DNA of 64,000 bases, from NCBI GenBank assembly GCA_004352715.1, contig SCFE01000008.1, positions 664,373-728,372 of the forward strand. The letters run 5' to 3'. Positions 47,211 through 57,784 of the stretch are shown here, in pieces; the first letter of the stretch is position 1, and each line of letters begins with the position of its first letter. A program made the translations under genes and the position numbers. Below the pieces are notes generated by a model that saw only the letters and a program-made list of their open reading frames with translations, ran no database searches and was not told the DNA's origin. This DNA comes from Hofstenia miamia (Eukaryota > Xenacoelomorpha > Acoela).

Positions 47211-47479
47211 TACACATTATATCAATAAGAGATGTTGTGTTTTCCCTAACAAAAATTTTTATTCACATTAAACATGGACAAGAAATCAATTTTCACTAAA
47301 TCATATTATTTAATTGTAAAAATAACTTACCCATGATGGAGAAATTCAACCATCCTTAACTCAATCTCTGTAAAAACTGAACAATGTGTTACATTTTACA
47401 TCTTGGAAAAATAATATCAATAGATTTATTTAATTAAAAACACAAAATGTATAGAGTTTACACAAACACTACAAACATT

Positions 47480-48264
47480 AAATGATATAATTTTTGGATT
47501 TTCCATCATTCTGTGTGAATATCCAACATTATATACAGTCTTCCAGTCCCTGTGAATTCTATTATCTGACCTTGTTTGCTACAAAACTTTACATTTATTC
47601 TATCAATGTATGATCTTGACACTGGCTTATACATTGGATTTCACTTTTTGTGATGTATTATAGGCATGGTACTTGTTTTGGCAAATTGTGTTAACACCAA
47701 TGGGGATTTATCCAGTAGTGGTAATTGAGTGCTAGCAACAAATTGAGGTTTGACAATATTGGTTTGTACCAATAAAAAATGATTCCCACCATATATATTG
47801 TGTTCATAGCTGGCATCAGTTGTTGTATTTGGATAAATTTTTCCATAAAATCCTAGTATTTCACCAGTCTAGTCTAAATCCACCTTGTATTCCAAATTGT
47901 TTGTTGCTTGTAAGCATCTACCAACCAGGTTAAATTGTATTGAAACACCCTTGGGTTTAAGAATGGAGTTTACATCTTTATACAAGTCCTCAAAGCTATG
48001 TACGTGTTTGGAATAAAACTGCAAATGAATTTTGGTTCCATCTTTTTTCTTCAAAACCCACCACTGTGTCCTAAGATTAAGAAATTTTGACGGGTACCCA
48101 ATATCAATAACTGCTACATTGTGTGCATTATTAATTGGTTCATTCAAATATGTAGTAAATTCGCCCAACCCCGTGGGGCAGCACATTCCATCTTCTCCAC
48201 ATCTGTCAGATACTAGTGTTACAAGAACCATTACTTGCACATCAATCCACACATTTCCTGTCAA
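47480..48264 (-). pseudogene. Polinton penton/minor-capsid-like protein, copy A
   Basis: Frame from about 48264, with the probable conserved start MVLVTLVSDRCGEDGMC at 48231. LGEFTTYLNEPI and AVIDIGYPSKFLNL form the N-terminal signature (a 'f.tyL..Pi....n.aVidi.YP..f.Nl' pattern). In the same frame after a stop at 47869 come NHFLLVQTNIVKPQFV, STQLPLLDKSPL and, later, YKPVSRSYIDRINVKF and GTGRLYIMLDI. This layout matches the penton/minor capsid (jelly-roll) family of Polintons; I am sure of the family group but not of the exact capsid role. Two in-frame stops are seen. It is about 35% decayed relative to copy B by eye, and lies in tandem with it. Confidence 0.65.
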
Positions 48265-48499
48265 TCAAGTGAACTCCATAGTTTAAAGCATGCATATTTA
48301 TTAAGTGAAGCAAATGTTTAAAAATCAATAATTTTATTATTACCTCAGACAAGAAATCAATGTCAAGTTGATAAAACACAAATGCATTTTATAATGAGGT
48401 ACAAATTAATGTTTTGCTAGTGAAATAAAAAATGAAAAATCAATTAATTATGCACTATTCACAAATTACATCAATGCAAAAGCATTATTTCCAATTGAC

Positions 48500-49250
48500 A
48501 ATGTCACTAGCTTTTTACTGTTTTTCCCCATTTGTTTGAATATCAAGTGTGATATACAATCATCCTGTACCACTGAATCTCACCAGATAGACTTGCTCAG
48601 TACAAAATTTCATTGTTATTCTATTGATATACAATTTTGAAACTGGTTTATACATGAGATTTTGTTTTTCATGATGTATGGCGGGGATGGTAATCATTTT
48701 TTCATTATGTGTTAGCAATAGGGGACATTTATCCAACACTGGCAAACAAGTGCTACCAACATACTGAGGTTCTACAATGTCTGTGTGGATCATCAATATG
48801 ATTTTCGCCAAAAATATCACAGTCATAGTTGGTGGTTGTTACTGTTTCTCAATATATCTTTCTGTAAAAGCCTAGTAGATTTCCAGCTTGTGCCAAGTCT
48901 ATTTCATATTGTGAATCATTCTTTACCATTAATAAATTGTGAAAAGTTTTAAATTTTAATGAAATACCATAGGGGTCTAACATGTAATTTATAAAACCAT
49001 AGAGTTCATTAAAGCTTTGCTTATGTCCTGAATAAATTTCCAATCAGGTTATGTTTCCATCTTTATCCTTTAAAGTCCACCTTTGGTGTTTAAGATTAAG
49101 AAATTTTGATGGATATCCAAAATCAATTAATGCAACTTCACATGCATTATATATTGGCTTGTCCAAATACATTGTAAATTCATTCAATCCATCTGGACAA
49201 CATACACCAGGCTTTCAGCATTTTTCAGATAATAATGTTACAATAACCAT
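48500..49250 (-). pseudogene. Polinton penton/minor-capsid-like protein, copy B
   Basis: Tandem paralogue of copy A. ATG at 49250 (MVIVTLLSEKC), then after an in-frame TGA LNEFTMYLDKPIYNA; another TGA near 49050; frame 49043-48849 with LDPYGISLKFKTF; then 48826-48560 with VEPQYVGSTCLPVLDKCPL, MYKPVSKLYINRITMKFC and VRFSGTG. The blocks are collinear with copy A. Several stops and a frameshift make it a pseudogene. The Polinton terminus at 49254 starts 4 bp before its start codon, so any promoter has been replaced. Confidence 0.65.
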
Positions 49251-49253
49251 TAT

Positions 49254-49515
49254 AGTAGTATAAAGAGAGTCGTATTTCATCCCACTTTTTTCTGATTGGT
49301 TGAGAGGTGGGTCGTATTTCGTCCCACTTTTTTGTGATTGGTCGAGAGGGGTGGCCTTTGACCTGAGACGCCGTGGATATTGGCGGGGGGTGTTTTGCTG
49401 ATGTCATGCATGTACTTTTACTAGTTTTTGTGTTATTTATGTGGCCTAATTTAGTTTGCATTTTTTTAGTTTCTTTTACTGACGTCATGCATGTAATTTT
49501 ACTAGTTTTTGTGTT
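49254..49515 (+). mobile_element. Third Polinton terminus (runs into gap)
   Basis: Starts AGTAGTATAAAGAGAGTCGT, two CCAAT boxes (49295-49299, 49337-49341), GCCTAATTTAGTTTGCATTT and TGACGTCA at 49480-49487. Between the CCAAT boxes it carries a duplicated GTCGTATTTCGTCCCACTTT. It differs enough from 35722 to be a sister subfamily. Left flank 6-mer CATTAT. The body is lost in the gap. Confidence 0.8.
49480..49487. promoter_or_regulatory. TGACGTCA site in third Polinton terminus
   Basis: A conserved palindrome inside the terminus. Function inferred. Confidence 0.35.
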
Positions 49516-50515
49516 NNNNNNNNNNNNNNNNNNNNNNNNNNNNNNNNNNNNNNNNNNNNNNNNNNNNNNNNNNNNNNNNNNNNNNNNNNNNNNNNNNNNN
49601 NNNNNNNNNNNNNNNNNNNNNNNNNNNNNNNNNNNNNNNNNNNNNNNNNNNNNNNNNNNNNNNNNNNNNNNNNNNNNNNNNNNNNNNNNNNNNNNNNNNN
49701 NNNNNNNNNNNNNNNNNNNNNNNNNNNNNNNNNNNNNNNNNNNNNNNNNNNNNNNNNNNNNNNNNNNNNNNNNNNNNNNNNNNNNNNNNNNNNNNNNNNN
49801 NNNNNNNNNNNNNNNNNNNNNNNNNNNNNNNNNNNNNNNNNNNNNNNNNNNNNNNNNNNNNNNNNNNNNNNNNNNNNNNNNNNNNNNNNNNNNNNNNNNN
49901 NNNNNNNNNNNNNNNNNNNNNNNNNNNNNNNNNNNNNNNNNNNNNNNNNNNNNNNNNNNNNNNNNNNNNNNNNNNNNNNNNNNNNNNNNNNNNNNNNNNN
50001 NNNNNNNNNNNNNNNNNNNNNNNNNNNNNNNNNNNNNNNNNNNNNNNNNNNNNNNNNNNNNNNNNNNNNNNNNNNNNNNNNNNNNNNNNNNNNNNNNNNN
50101 NNNNNNNNNNNNNNNNNNNNNNNNNNNNNNNNNNNNNNNNNNNNNNNNNNNNNNNNNNNNNNNNNNNNNNNNNNNNNNNNNNNNNNNNNNNNNNNNNNNN
50201 NNNNNNNNNNNNNNNNNNNNNNNNNNNNNNNNNNNNNNNNNNNNNNNNNNNNNNNNNNNNNNNNNNNNNNNNNNNNNNNNNNNNNNNNNNNNNNNNNNNN
50301 NNNNNNNNNNNNNNNNNNNNNNNNNNNNNNNNNNNNNNNNNNNNNNNNNNNNNNNNNNNNNNNNNNNNNNNNNNNNNNNNNNNNNNNNNNNNNNNNNNNN
50401 NNNNNNNNNNNNNNNNNNNNNNNNNNNNNNNNNNNNNNNNNNNNNNNNNNNNNNNNNNNNNNNNNNNNNNNNNNNNNNNNNNNNNNNNNNNNNNNNNNNN
50501 NNNNNNNNNNNNNNN
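49516..50515. other. Assembly gap (1000 N)
   Basis: Third 1000-N gap, again between a Polinton end and a LINE fragment. Confidence 0.99.
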
Positions 50516-51418
50516 TATAGTGACAATGCCTGGTAGAGGATATTACAATATACTGTTTTAAAAATGAATTTGTGGCCTGGCCAAATTTGAATTTAAATAA
50601 TATTGATAACATATGCATTTGAATTTGATAATAAGGAGATAGTATTTTGTATTTTAATTGGTAATCGGATGCATTGTCATGTTTTTGTGCAAAATTGAGT
50701 ATTTTGAGGGACCAATTAAAAGTTTTAGACAGTAGGACGAGCCTACTAGCAATTCTTTACTACATGTACTAGAATAATTAATTGTCAACAAACAGTTGGA
50801 TGACCAAAACCTAGGAAATATATTAATACTATTTCAGATCTAAATTAATGACCTATAAGTGACCAATAAAGTGACTGTACTTGTATTAAATTATAAATGT
50901 AAGTTAGGAAGCTGTTCAAAACTAATATATTTAGAAATGCCAATATATTTCAGTAATAGCTACATGTAATATCAAACGAACAGCTAGTAACAAGTCAGGT
51001 TGCAAATAGATAGAACACTTTTACAAAATAGAGTTTAAGNAATATTTACTTTCAATTGATTATTTGAGAAATATTTTGTTAAATTTTCGATGTCATATTG
51101 GAGATTTTTAGTTGCATTAAAGGCATTTATATCATTACTTATAAGACATGTATCATCTGCATATTGATAAATTTTACTGTTTTTTACCTGTTGAGTTGTG
51201 TCATTAACATAGATTGAAAATAGAATAGGTTCGAGAGCTGTGCCCCTGTGGAACCCCATGGTCCATCATAATATAATTTGATTTTTTACCATTAAGTATT
51301 ACTCTTTGCTGTCGATTTTTAAGGAAAGTCATTATTAAGTTAACAGATTTGTTATCAAAGTTATAATATATTAATTTGTCCCTTAATAAGTCAAAATTCA
51401 TTGAGTTGAAAGCTTTGC

Positions 51419-51881
51419 TCAAATCAAGGAGTGCAACACAACTACATTTGTTTAGGGTTAAATTAGATTTTATTTGTTCTGATATTGATAAAATTGCATC
51501 TTGAGTGCTATAACCATTTCGAAAACCAAATTGTTTTTTTGAAAGAATGTTTTCAGATATCAACTATGCATTTATTTGATTATTTAATAATTTTTCAAAT
51601 AGTTTAATAAAGGGATGGCCAATGCAAATGGGCCTATAATTTTGTGCATNTCAAATCAAGGAGTGCAACACAACTACATTTGTTTAGGGTTAAATTAGAT
51701 TTTATTTGTTCTGATATTGATAAAATTGCATTTTGAGTGCTATAACCATTTCGAAAACCAAATTGTTTTTTTGAAAGAATATTTTCAGATATCAAATATG
51801 CATTTATTTGATTATTTAATAATTTTTCAAATAGTTTACTAAAGGGATGGCCAATGCAAATGGGCCTATAATTTTGTGCAT
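51419..51881. repeat. 231-bp duplication across a single N (probable artefact)
   Basis: 51419-51649 and 51651-51881 are almost identical and separated by one N (51650); most likely an unresolved assembly overlap. Confidence 0.8.
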
Positions 51882-52153
51882 TTAGAGGGCCGCCTTTTTA
51901 TATATAGGGCTTATGTCTGATTTCTTAAATATATCCGGGAATTCATTATCAATAATACATTGGTTAAATGCGAATAGAAGATGCTCACTAAAGATATGAA
52001 AATGACGTTTAATAATAAAGATTGGAAGATTGTAGGATAGGATGCCATTGATTTATTTGTGTCTAAAGTTTTTATTATGGTTTATAATTCATTTGCATTT
52101 ATGAGTCTAAAAGAAAAGTATGTCTTTCCTGGGAATTTATTAATATTTGTCTT

Positions 52154-52795
52154 TCACTTATATTGGGGATAATTGAAATTGCCAAGTTCCTTAAATGTTG
52201 TATTTAGGTGGTCTATTATTCTTGTTTTTTCTGTTGTAGTTTGGTTATCAATATTTAATTCATTAATATCAGTTGAAATTCCTTTACTTTTTACCAAAAT
52301 TTTATGAATATATCGCCATTTTTCGTTTGTATTATTTAGTTTATTGAAGAATCTTTTTTCTTTTAAGGCAGATTTTTTATTTCTTAATTGTTTAATAATC
52401 ATCTTTGATTTTTCGTAATTAGTCCAATTAGTTGTTGTCGGTTCTGTTTGAGTGAGATCAAACAATTTTCTTTTAATACTTACTAGTTCATGTATGTCAC
52501 TATCGTCGGCATTTGATAAAGCAAACTTGCGCGCCTTTAATTTTACTTTGCGGTACTTAATTGGTGCCACTTTATTAACTGCATTGCAAATTTCTTTCGA
52601 AATATAATTAATCATGCAAGACCCAGATTTTAATGTGTATATATAGTTGAACGATAAGTTTTTTAAAAGTGTTTCCATTATTTCCTCTGAATAATTTAGA
52701 CAATCTCTTGCATAAATTATTTTAAATTTATTGGCTTTGGTAGTTATATTACTTACATATGTGCAAAGAGCATGGTCACTGAATGATTCAAACAT
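52154..52795 (-). CDS. LINE endonuclease-RT linker ORF
   Basis: 213 codons, open. It starts in the endonuclease C-terminus (FSDHALCTYV) and continues through the lysine-rich linker typical of non-LTR elements (KRKLFDLTQTEP, RRNK-type basic patches, KWRYIHKILVKSKG) to just before the RT domain. A fragment of the element's ORF2 rather than a separate gene. Confidence 0.75.
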   Translation of the reverse strand: MFESFSDHALCTYVSNITTKANKFKIIYARDCLNYSEEIMETLLKNLSFNYIYTLKSGSCMINYISKEICNAVNKVAPIKYRKVKLKARKFALSNADDSDIHELVSIKRKLFDLTQTEPTTTNWTNYEKSKMIIKQLRNKKSALKEKRFFNKLNNTNEKWRYIHKILVKSKGISTDINELNIDNQTTTEKTRIIDHLNTTFKELGNFNYPQYK

Positions 52796-52879
52796 GAAGG
52801 ATTTAAAAACTAAGTCGGAATTTGTTAGGAAGTAATCAATTAAATTGCTATGACGTGTAGGACAGTCAGTATTTACACA

Positions 52880-53829
52880 ATGAAAATTCTTTTAATTAGT
52901 AATATAAGAATTACTTCTTTAAATGTGCATGACCTGCGCAACTCGTATGAAAATTTTCTCGAACTTTTCAAAATGCTAGGTAAACACACTATTTTGCCTT
53001 GTCGGAACTTGGTTTAATGACGACACAAGTATTAGTATTTGGAATCCATCACCAGTCACTATGGAAATCTTCAGCAAAACAAGGCATAGACTTTAAGGTG
53101 GTCTTTTAGTAATTGCCCCTAAATATTTTGAATTTAAAGATTAAAATCGACGGAATGCTTTAGCAAATGGCAGGAATCTAAATCACAAAATGAATATGCT
53201 TTATATGTTATGAAGAAGAAATCACTTAGGCTGTAAGAAAAAGTGGAACAAAATTGATAAATTATCAAATTGGGCTATAGAAAAAATTGCCAATATTCCC
53301 AGGTTTACACATGTAACAAAATTCTATAAAGACTGTTGAATTTTTGAGACCGACAAGATATCTCTTGTACATCTCATTCATTTGTTTTATTAACATATTT
53401 TCCTGAAAAAAATCTATATTTTCAAATGACATACGGTTCTATTTAAAGTTCAACCCAAGAGTGAAAACGCTTACTAAGATCAATAGAATTATAAACAGCT
53501 TTGCTGCGAACTTTTTTCATGAAAGCAGCCGAAATCTTTTAATGAAATGCCCTTGCATTTGCGATCATTTACAATTTCTGAAGTAATCCGCGAATATTTC
53601 CTAAATGAAAGTGGAATATCGAAACGTTATTCATTCAACTTTAAAGTACCTTAGCTGATAAACACAATCATCTGGTGCTTATCGATATTAGTACTGCTCT
53701 GTAGTAGTTTACAGTTGATGATTAATAATTATTTTAAGCAGTAGTAGTATTAGTAGTTGCAATATAATACAATATGCAGATGATACTGCAATTTATATAA
53801 GGAATAAAAACAAAAATTATGTGCAAAAT
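52880..53829 (+). mobile_element. LINE on plus strand: decayed endonuclease and RT pieces
   Basis: From 52908 the plus strand encodes LNVHDLRNSYENFLELFKML, the start of a LINE endonuclease, then decays. Near 53756 an RT piece reads NIIQYADDTAIYIRN (YADD). From 53456 to 53829 the sequence is duplicated at 54410-54783. Confidence 0.6.
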
Positions 53830-53830
53830 N

Positions 53831-54408
53831 GATTGTCAAACTTGTTGGCATATCGCAAAACCTTGAATTCATGCGCTGACATCCTGTGGTTTGGTTGGCT
53901 TGATGGAATGATTGACACCATCATTGTGAAAAACATCATTAGAGGATACTTCTTCAAATGCTTCAACCAAGCTTTCTGGTGTTCTTCATTTAAATCATCA
54001 TCAGTGCCTTCAACTTCACTTTCTGGGATCGTAGAGTTGTAACATTCATTTAGTAATTCTTACAAGTTTCTAGAAATGATACACGATGTGGTTTATTTAT
54101 TTCAAAATATTCTTTCAATTATGACAATCTTTTATTAATATGCCATGAATTGTTTTCAAATGAGAGGAAAACTTTAATTGTCTTCTAATGTAATTTCATA
54201 GGAAGTCATTTTATGTTTTGTAAGATATGCAGGGTAATATTTGTATTTTGCACATTGCTAATATAGCAATAAATTTCTATCCTTAGCAATATTCAGTAAA
54301 CAAGTTATCTAGAATAGTTCAATTGTCTAATAAACCCTATTAAATTTCATCAACAGCAATTGATGGAAAATATATATCATACATTTGCTGCGATGTATAA
54401 CTAAAATG
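53831..54408. other. Probable misassembled insert (copy of 58307-58878)
   Basis: This 578-bp block is bounded by single Ns (53830, 54409), nearly matches 58307-58878 and is flanked by two copies of the same 374-bp sequence. Copies differ by a 3-bp (TTC) insertion near 53980 and a few bases. Most simply a chimeric join in the assembly. Confidence 0.8.
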
Positions 54409-54409
54409 N

Positions 54410-55950
54410 CAAGAGTGAAAACGCTTACTAAGATCAATAGAATTATAAACAGCTTTGCTGCGAACTTTTTTCATGAAAGCAGCCGAAATCTTTTAATGAA
54501 ATGCCCTTGCATTTGCGATCATTTACAATTTCTGAAGTAATCCGCGAATATTTCCTAAATGAAAGTGGAATATCGAAACGTTATTCATTCAACTTTAAAG
54601 TACCTTAGCTGATAAACACAATCATCTGGTGCTTATCGATATTAGTACTGCTCTGTAGTAGTTTACAGTTGATGATTAATAATTATTTTAAGCAGTAGTA
54701 GTATTAGTAGTTGCAATATAATACAATATGCAGATGATACTGCAATTTATATAAGGAATAAAAACAAAAATTATGTGCAAAATAATTTAAGTGAAGATTC
54801 GGACAGCCTAAATGTTTGGTTTAACAAAACAAACTCACTCTAAATTTTGAAAAAACAACAAAATTGATAATGTTACAACCTAAATCAGAAACAAATAGTA
54901 GTTGAATTTAAAAATTAAGAACCACAAAATAGTTAATTGTTATGAAACTAAGAATCTTGGAGTCCCAGTCAACACGTCTCTCAACTTTAGAGGACTAATA
55001 GATACAAAAATTGCGGTGTTCTGCAAGAAAGTTTGCTAGGACCGCTGTTATTTAGTTTATTTATTAACCACCTAAGTGATTCCATCAGTGAATTTAAACT
55101 GTTTCAGTATGCAGACGATACGTGCATTTTTTCAATGAATACTTCCGTACACAAAGTAATAAAATTAATGAACAAGGAAAATCAAATGCTAGTCACTGGT
55201 TCAAACAAAACATGTTAAAGTTAAATACAAGTAAGACACAATTTTTAATATTACAAACAATGGGTAGAAAGTTCGAAGTAGATAAATATCATTTGTATAT
55301 TGATGGTAACACAATACCTGTTGAGTGAGGCTCGATATTTGGGAGTTAAATTTGATTAAAATCTAAATTTTATAAAATTCTTTGTTCAGAAAATTAGAAT
55401 GATAGCTACATTTCATTCTTCTCTACCTTATATCAAAGCTGCATTACCATCTGATATGGCAATAAAGTATGTAAGATGTAAATTGTATGGTATGCTAAGT
55501 TATGGATCTTTACTAGGAGTAGGACAGTATAAAACAGTTTGGGAAAAAATTGATAGTTTACTACAGATCAATTGAAATTTTAAGCGAGGTGCCTAGATCT
55601 CAAAATTCTATAAAGAATTTAATAAAATGAAAGACTACAACTTTGTAAAGTATTTGGCCCACTTAAATTTTTTACTAATCACGACAAAGTTTTTGTAAAG
55701 GGAGCACTTAATAAGCATGTTAAGATTTATAACAGAACACAGCTGTACATTAAGATATATAACTATACAAACAATAGTTTCTTCTTAAGGATTCCAAATC
55801 TCTACAATGAACTACCCAATGAAATTAGAGTTTGTGAGAGTACGCATAAGCCATTACCTAAACAATACTATATTAACATCTCTAAGATTGAAACAGCGTT
55901 CTCGGAAAATGTTAGAGTGCCTTAGTCTGAAGAAGGTAATATGTAAATTC
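54410..55950 (+). mobile_element. LINE on plus strand: RT and C-terminal part
   Basis: The repeat of 53456-53829 carries YADDT, followed by a second RT stretch at 55033-55328: LGPLLFSLFINHLSDSISEF, FQYADDTCIF (intact YADD) and KLNTSKTQFLIL. Then broken C-terminal frames to about 55930 (KALPSDMAIKYVRCKLY-like, SLYNELPNEIRVCES). Two YADDT boxes about 390 bp apart show that two LINE copies are joined here. Confidence 0.75.
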
Positions 55951-57780
55951 TATCCATGGTGCTAATTTTTTTGTTTTCTTTTAGTTTATAGAGATTTTGT
56001 TAATCTTTGATTAATAAATTGTGTGAATAGTAGTAAGACTAAATTTAACACTTGAAAACAATTTATGTTGAATTGGCAGAACTACATAAGTTTGCAGTGA
56101 CAAATATGAGGCTTTATAACACTGATGACCCATTTTAGAATAGTTTGTGTATTGAAAACAACGTTTGTTGTACTGTTTTTAATCAGTCTGCGAAACTATT
56201 GAGCCTATGACAAAATTACACAAAAAGAGGTTAGTTTTTGTGAATATGGACTATTCTTAAATTCTGTACATCATTTTTTGGAACCAAGAAATTTCAAATT
56301 GCCATGATTTTTTGGAACAATTATCCCACCAATTTATTATACAAAGACAAAGTTAGGAATCAAGTTTGGCTACATTTTCAGTAGTTTAGATATTTTTCTT
56401 CAAACCATTTCATAATAAATCAAAGAGAAGCTTGAATAATTTCCTCAATATATAAAACTAGCAGATGTAGGAATCAATAACACGTGCTTAATAATACGTG
56501 TTGCATACAATCTAAAGCCCTCACAAGCAAAAAATTTTTCAAATGAGAATTTCGAACCTATTTGACACACTTTGAATATTTGATGCTACCATTTGTTCAA
56601 TTTTTTTTACTTGATTTCCAATTTTATATCGTTTTATAGAATATTACTAAAATTAAATATTTCTATGGTTTTCACTTAAAATACGTTTCTCCAAAATTTT
56701 TTGAAATTAAATGATGATCGATTTTAAAGTGATGTACAGTGTACATGCACAAAAATTCGTCAATATGTAAATTTAAATATGTTGTGCTATTTCATTAAGT
56801 ATGACCTTAATCCTTGACATCGTAGAGTAATCATTCGGCTACACCTGTTGTATTCACGTTTTCAAACTCTAATAACAACTTTAGAATTACTTAAATATGG
56901 ACACAAATACAAGTAGACATGTTAACCTGCTATATTCAAAATTTATGCTGAAATCGTAATTATTTTTTCAAAAAAACATGCAGTTTTTCAACGTTTTCAT
57001 CATTCCTAATGTACTCGGACTGAGCCCTCTGTGCTCAATAACTTACCTACATGATTTTGTGTTCTGTAGACAAAGCACCATACTACAAGGCAAAGATCAC
57101 AGTGGCAAACAACCAGCGAATTATTGCAAAGACACAGCTTAATTGATCTACAATGGGACATGGCGTTCTAAGGCAAATGAAAGAAACGAAACTATTCTAT
57201 CGTGTTGCGTTTTTAAATTATTAGATATCTTTCTTAGTTTGGGAGCTGTAAGCATTGAATTTTTTTGAAAATTTATTTGGGTTAAACAATAAGTTAACAG
57301 ATTTCAAAATTTGTATTTCACTTCTTGGAATCGATAAAACGAAGTTAATCAATTGATTCAAATAGGTTGGAAAATATAGAATACATGAAATTTTCAAATT
57401 TTTGTGGGGGCATACGTGGCTATGAACTGGGCCTGGCCTATGCTTGTACTAAAGTGTTGAGAAAATTGTTCAAGGAAATAGACCAAAATTTCAAAATAAC
57501 TTTTTATTTCTCGCAGTACATACAAGTTAACATATATACAGTGAATGCAGTGAATGTGATAGAATTTATAAGAAATTTGTTGAAAAATAAAGTTTTCATT
57601 TTATTATAAGTTTCTAACATACTAACGTTGATATAGTATGCTGAAAAACTATAAAAGTTTTGCAAGAATAATATATTTATAAAAGGGGGTGATTTGACAA
57701 TTCTTTAAGTGAGCCCCCGGGATTGGCTTAAGCCAAATGATCTAGTTATTTCTATATGTGGTGGGGAGTATGCATACCCT
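55951..57780. other. Intergenic, nothing secure
   Basis: An 80-codon plus-strand ORF at 57367-57609 (FCGGIRGYELGLAYACTKVL) has no recognised domain. No clear repeats. Confidence 0.45.
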
Positions 57781-57784
57781 CATA

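Larger units (their letters stand above)
46325..49253. mobile_element. Polinton piece 2, inverted relative to element 1
   Basis: Begins AGTAGTAAAGGCTGAGTGAC at 46325, close to the left end of element 1, with one CCAAT box (46365-46369) and tandem GCCTAATTTAGTTTGCATTT and TTTTACTTTCACACATTA units to 46640. 46640-46860 is the reverse complement of about 40840-41060 of element 1. Beyond lie two penton-like pseudogenes. It is cut at 49254 by another Polinton terminus. Left flank 6-mer ATAATG. Confidence 0.8.
50516..52880 (-). mobile_element. LINE on minus strand: endonuclease end, linker, RT
   Basis: From right to left: the end of an apurinic endonuclease with RHSNLIDYFLTNSDLVF and SFSDHALCTYV (SDH catalytic motif) near 52880-52750; linker ORF 52795-52154 (213 codons); RT at 51563-51035 with KKQFGFRNGYSTQDA, CVALLDLSKAFNSMNFDLL, MMDHGVPQG and IYQYADDTCLI (intact YADD); C-terminal piece 50720-50516, nearly identical to 43560-43760. 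Single N at 51040 and 51650; 51419-51649 is repeated at 51651-51881. One of the better preserved LINEs here, but still broken. Confidence 0.85.
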
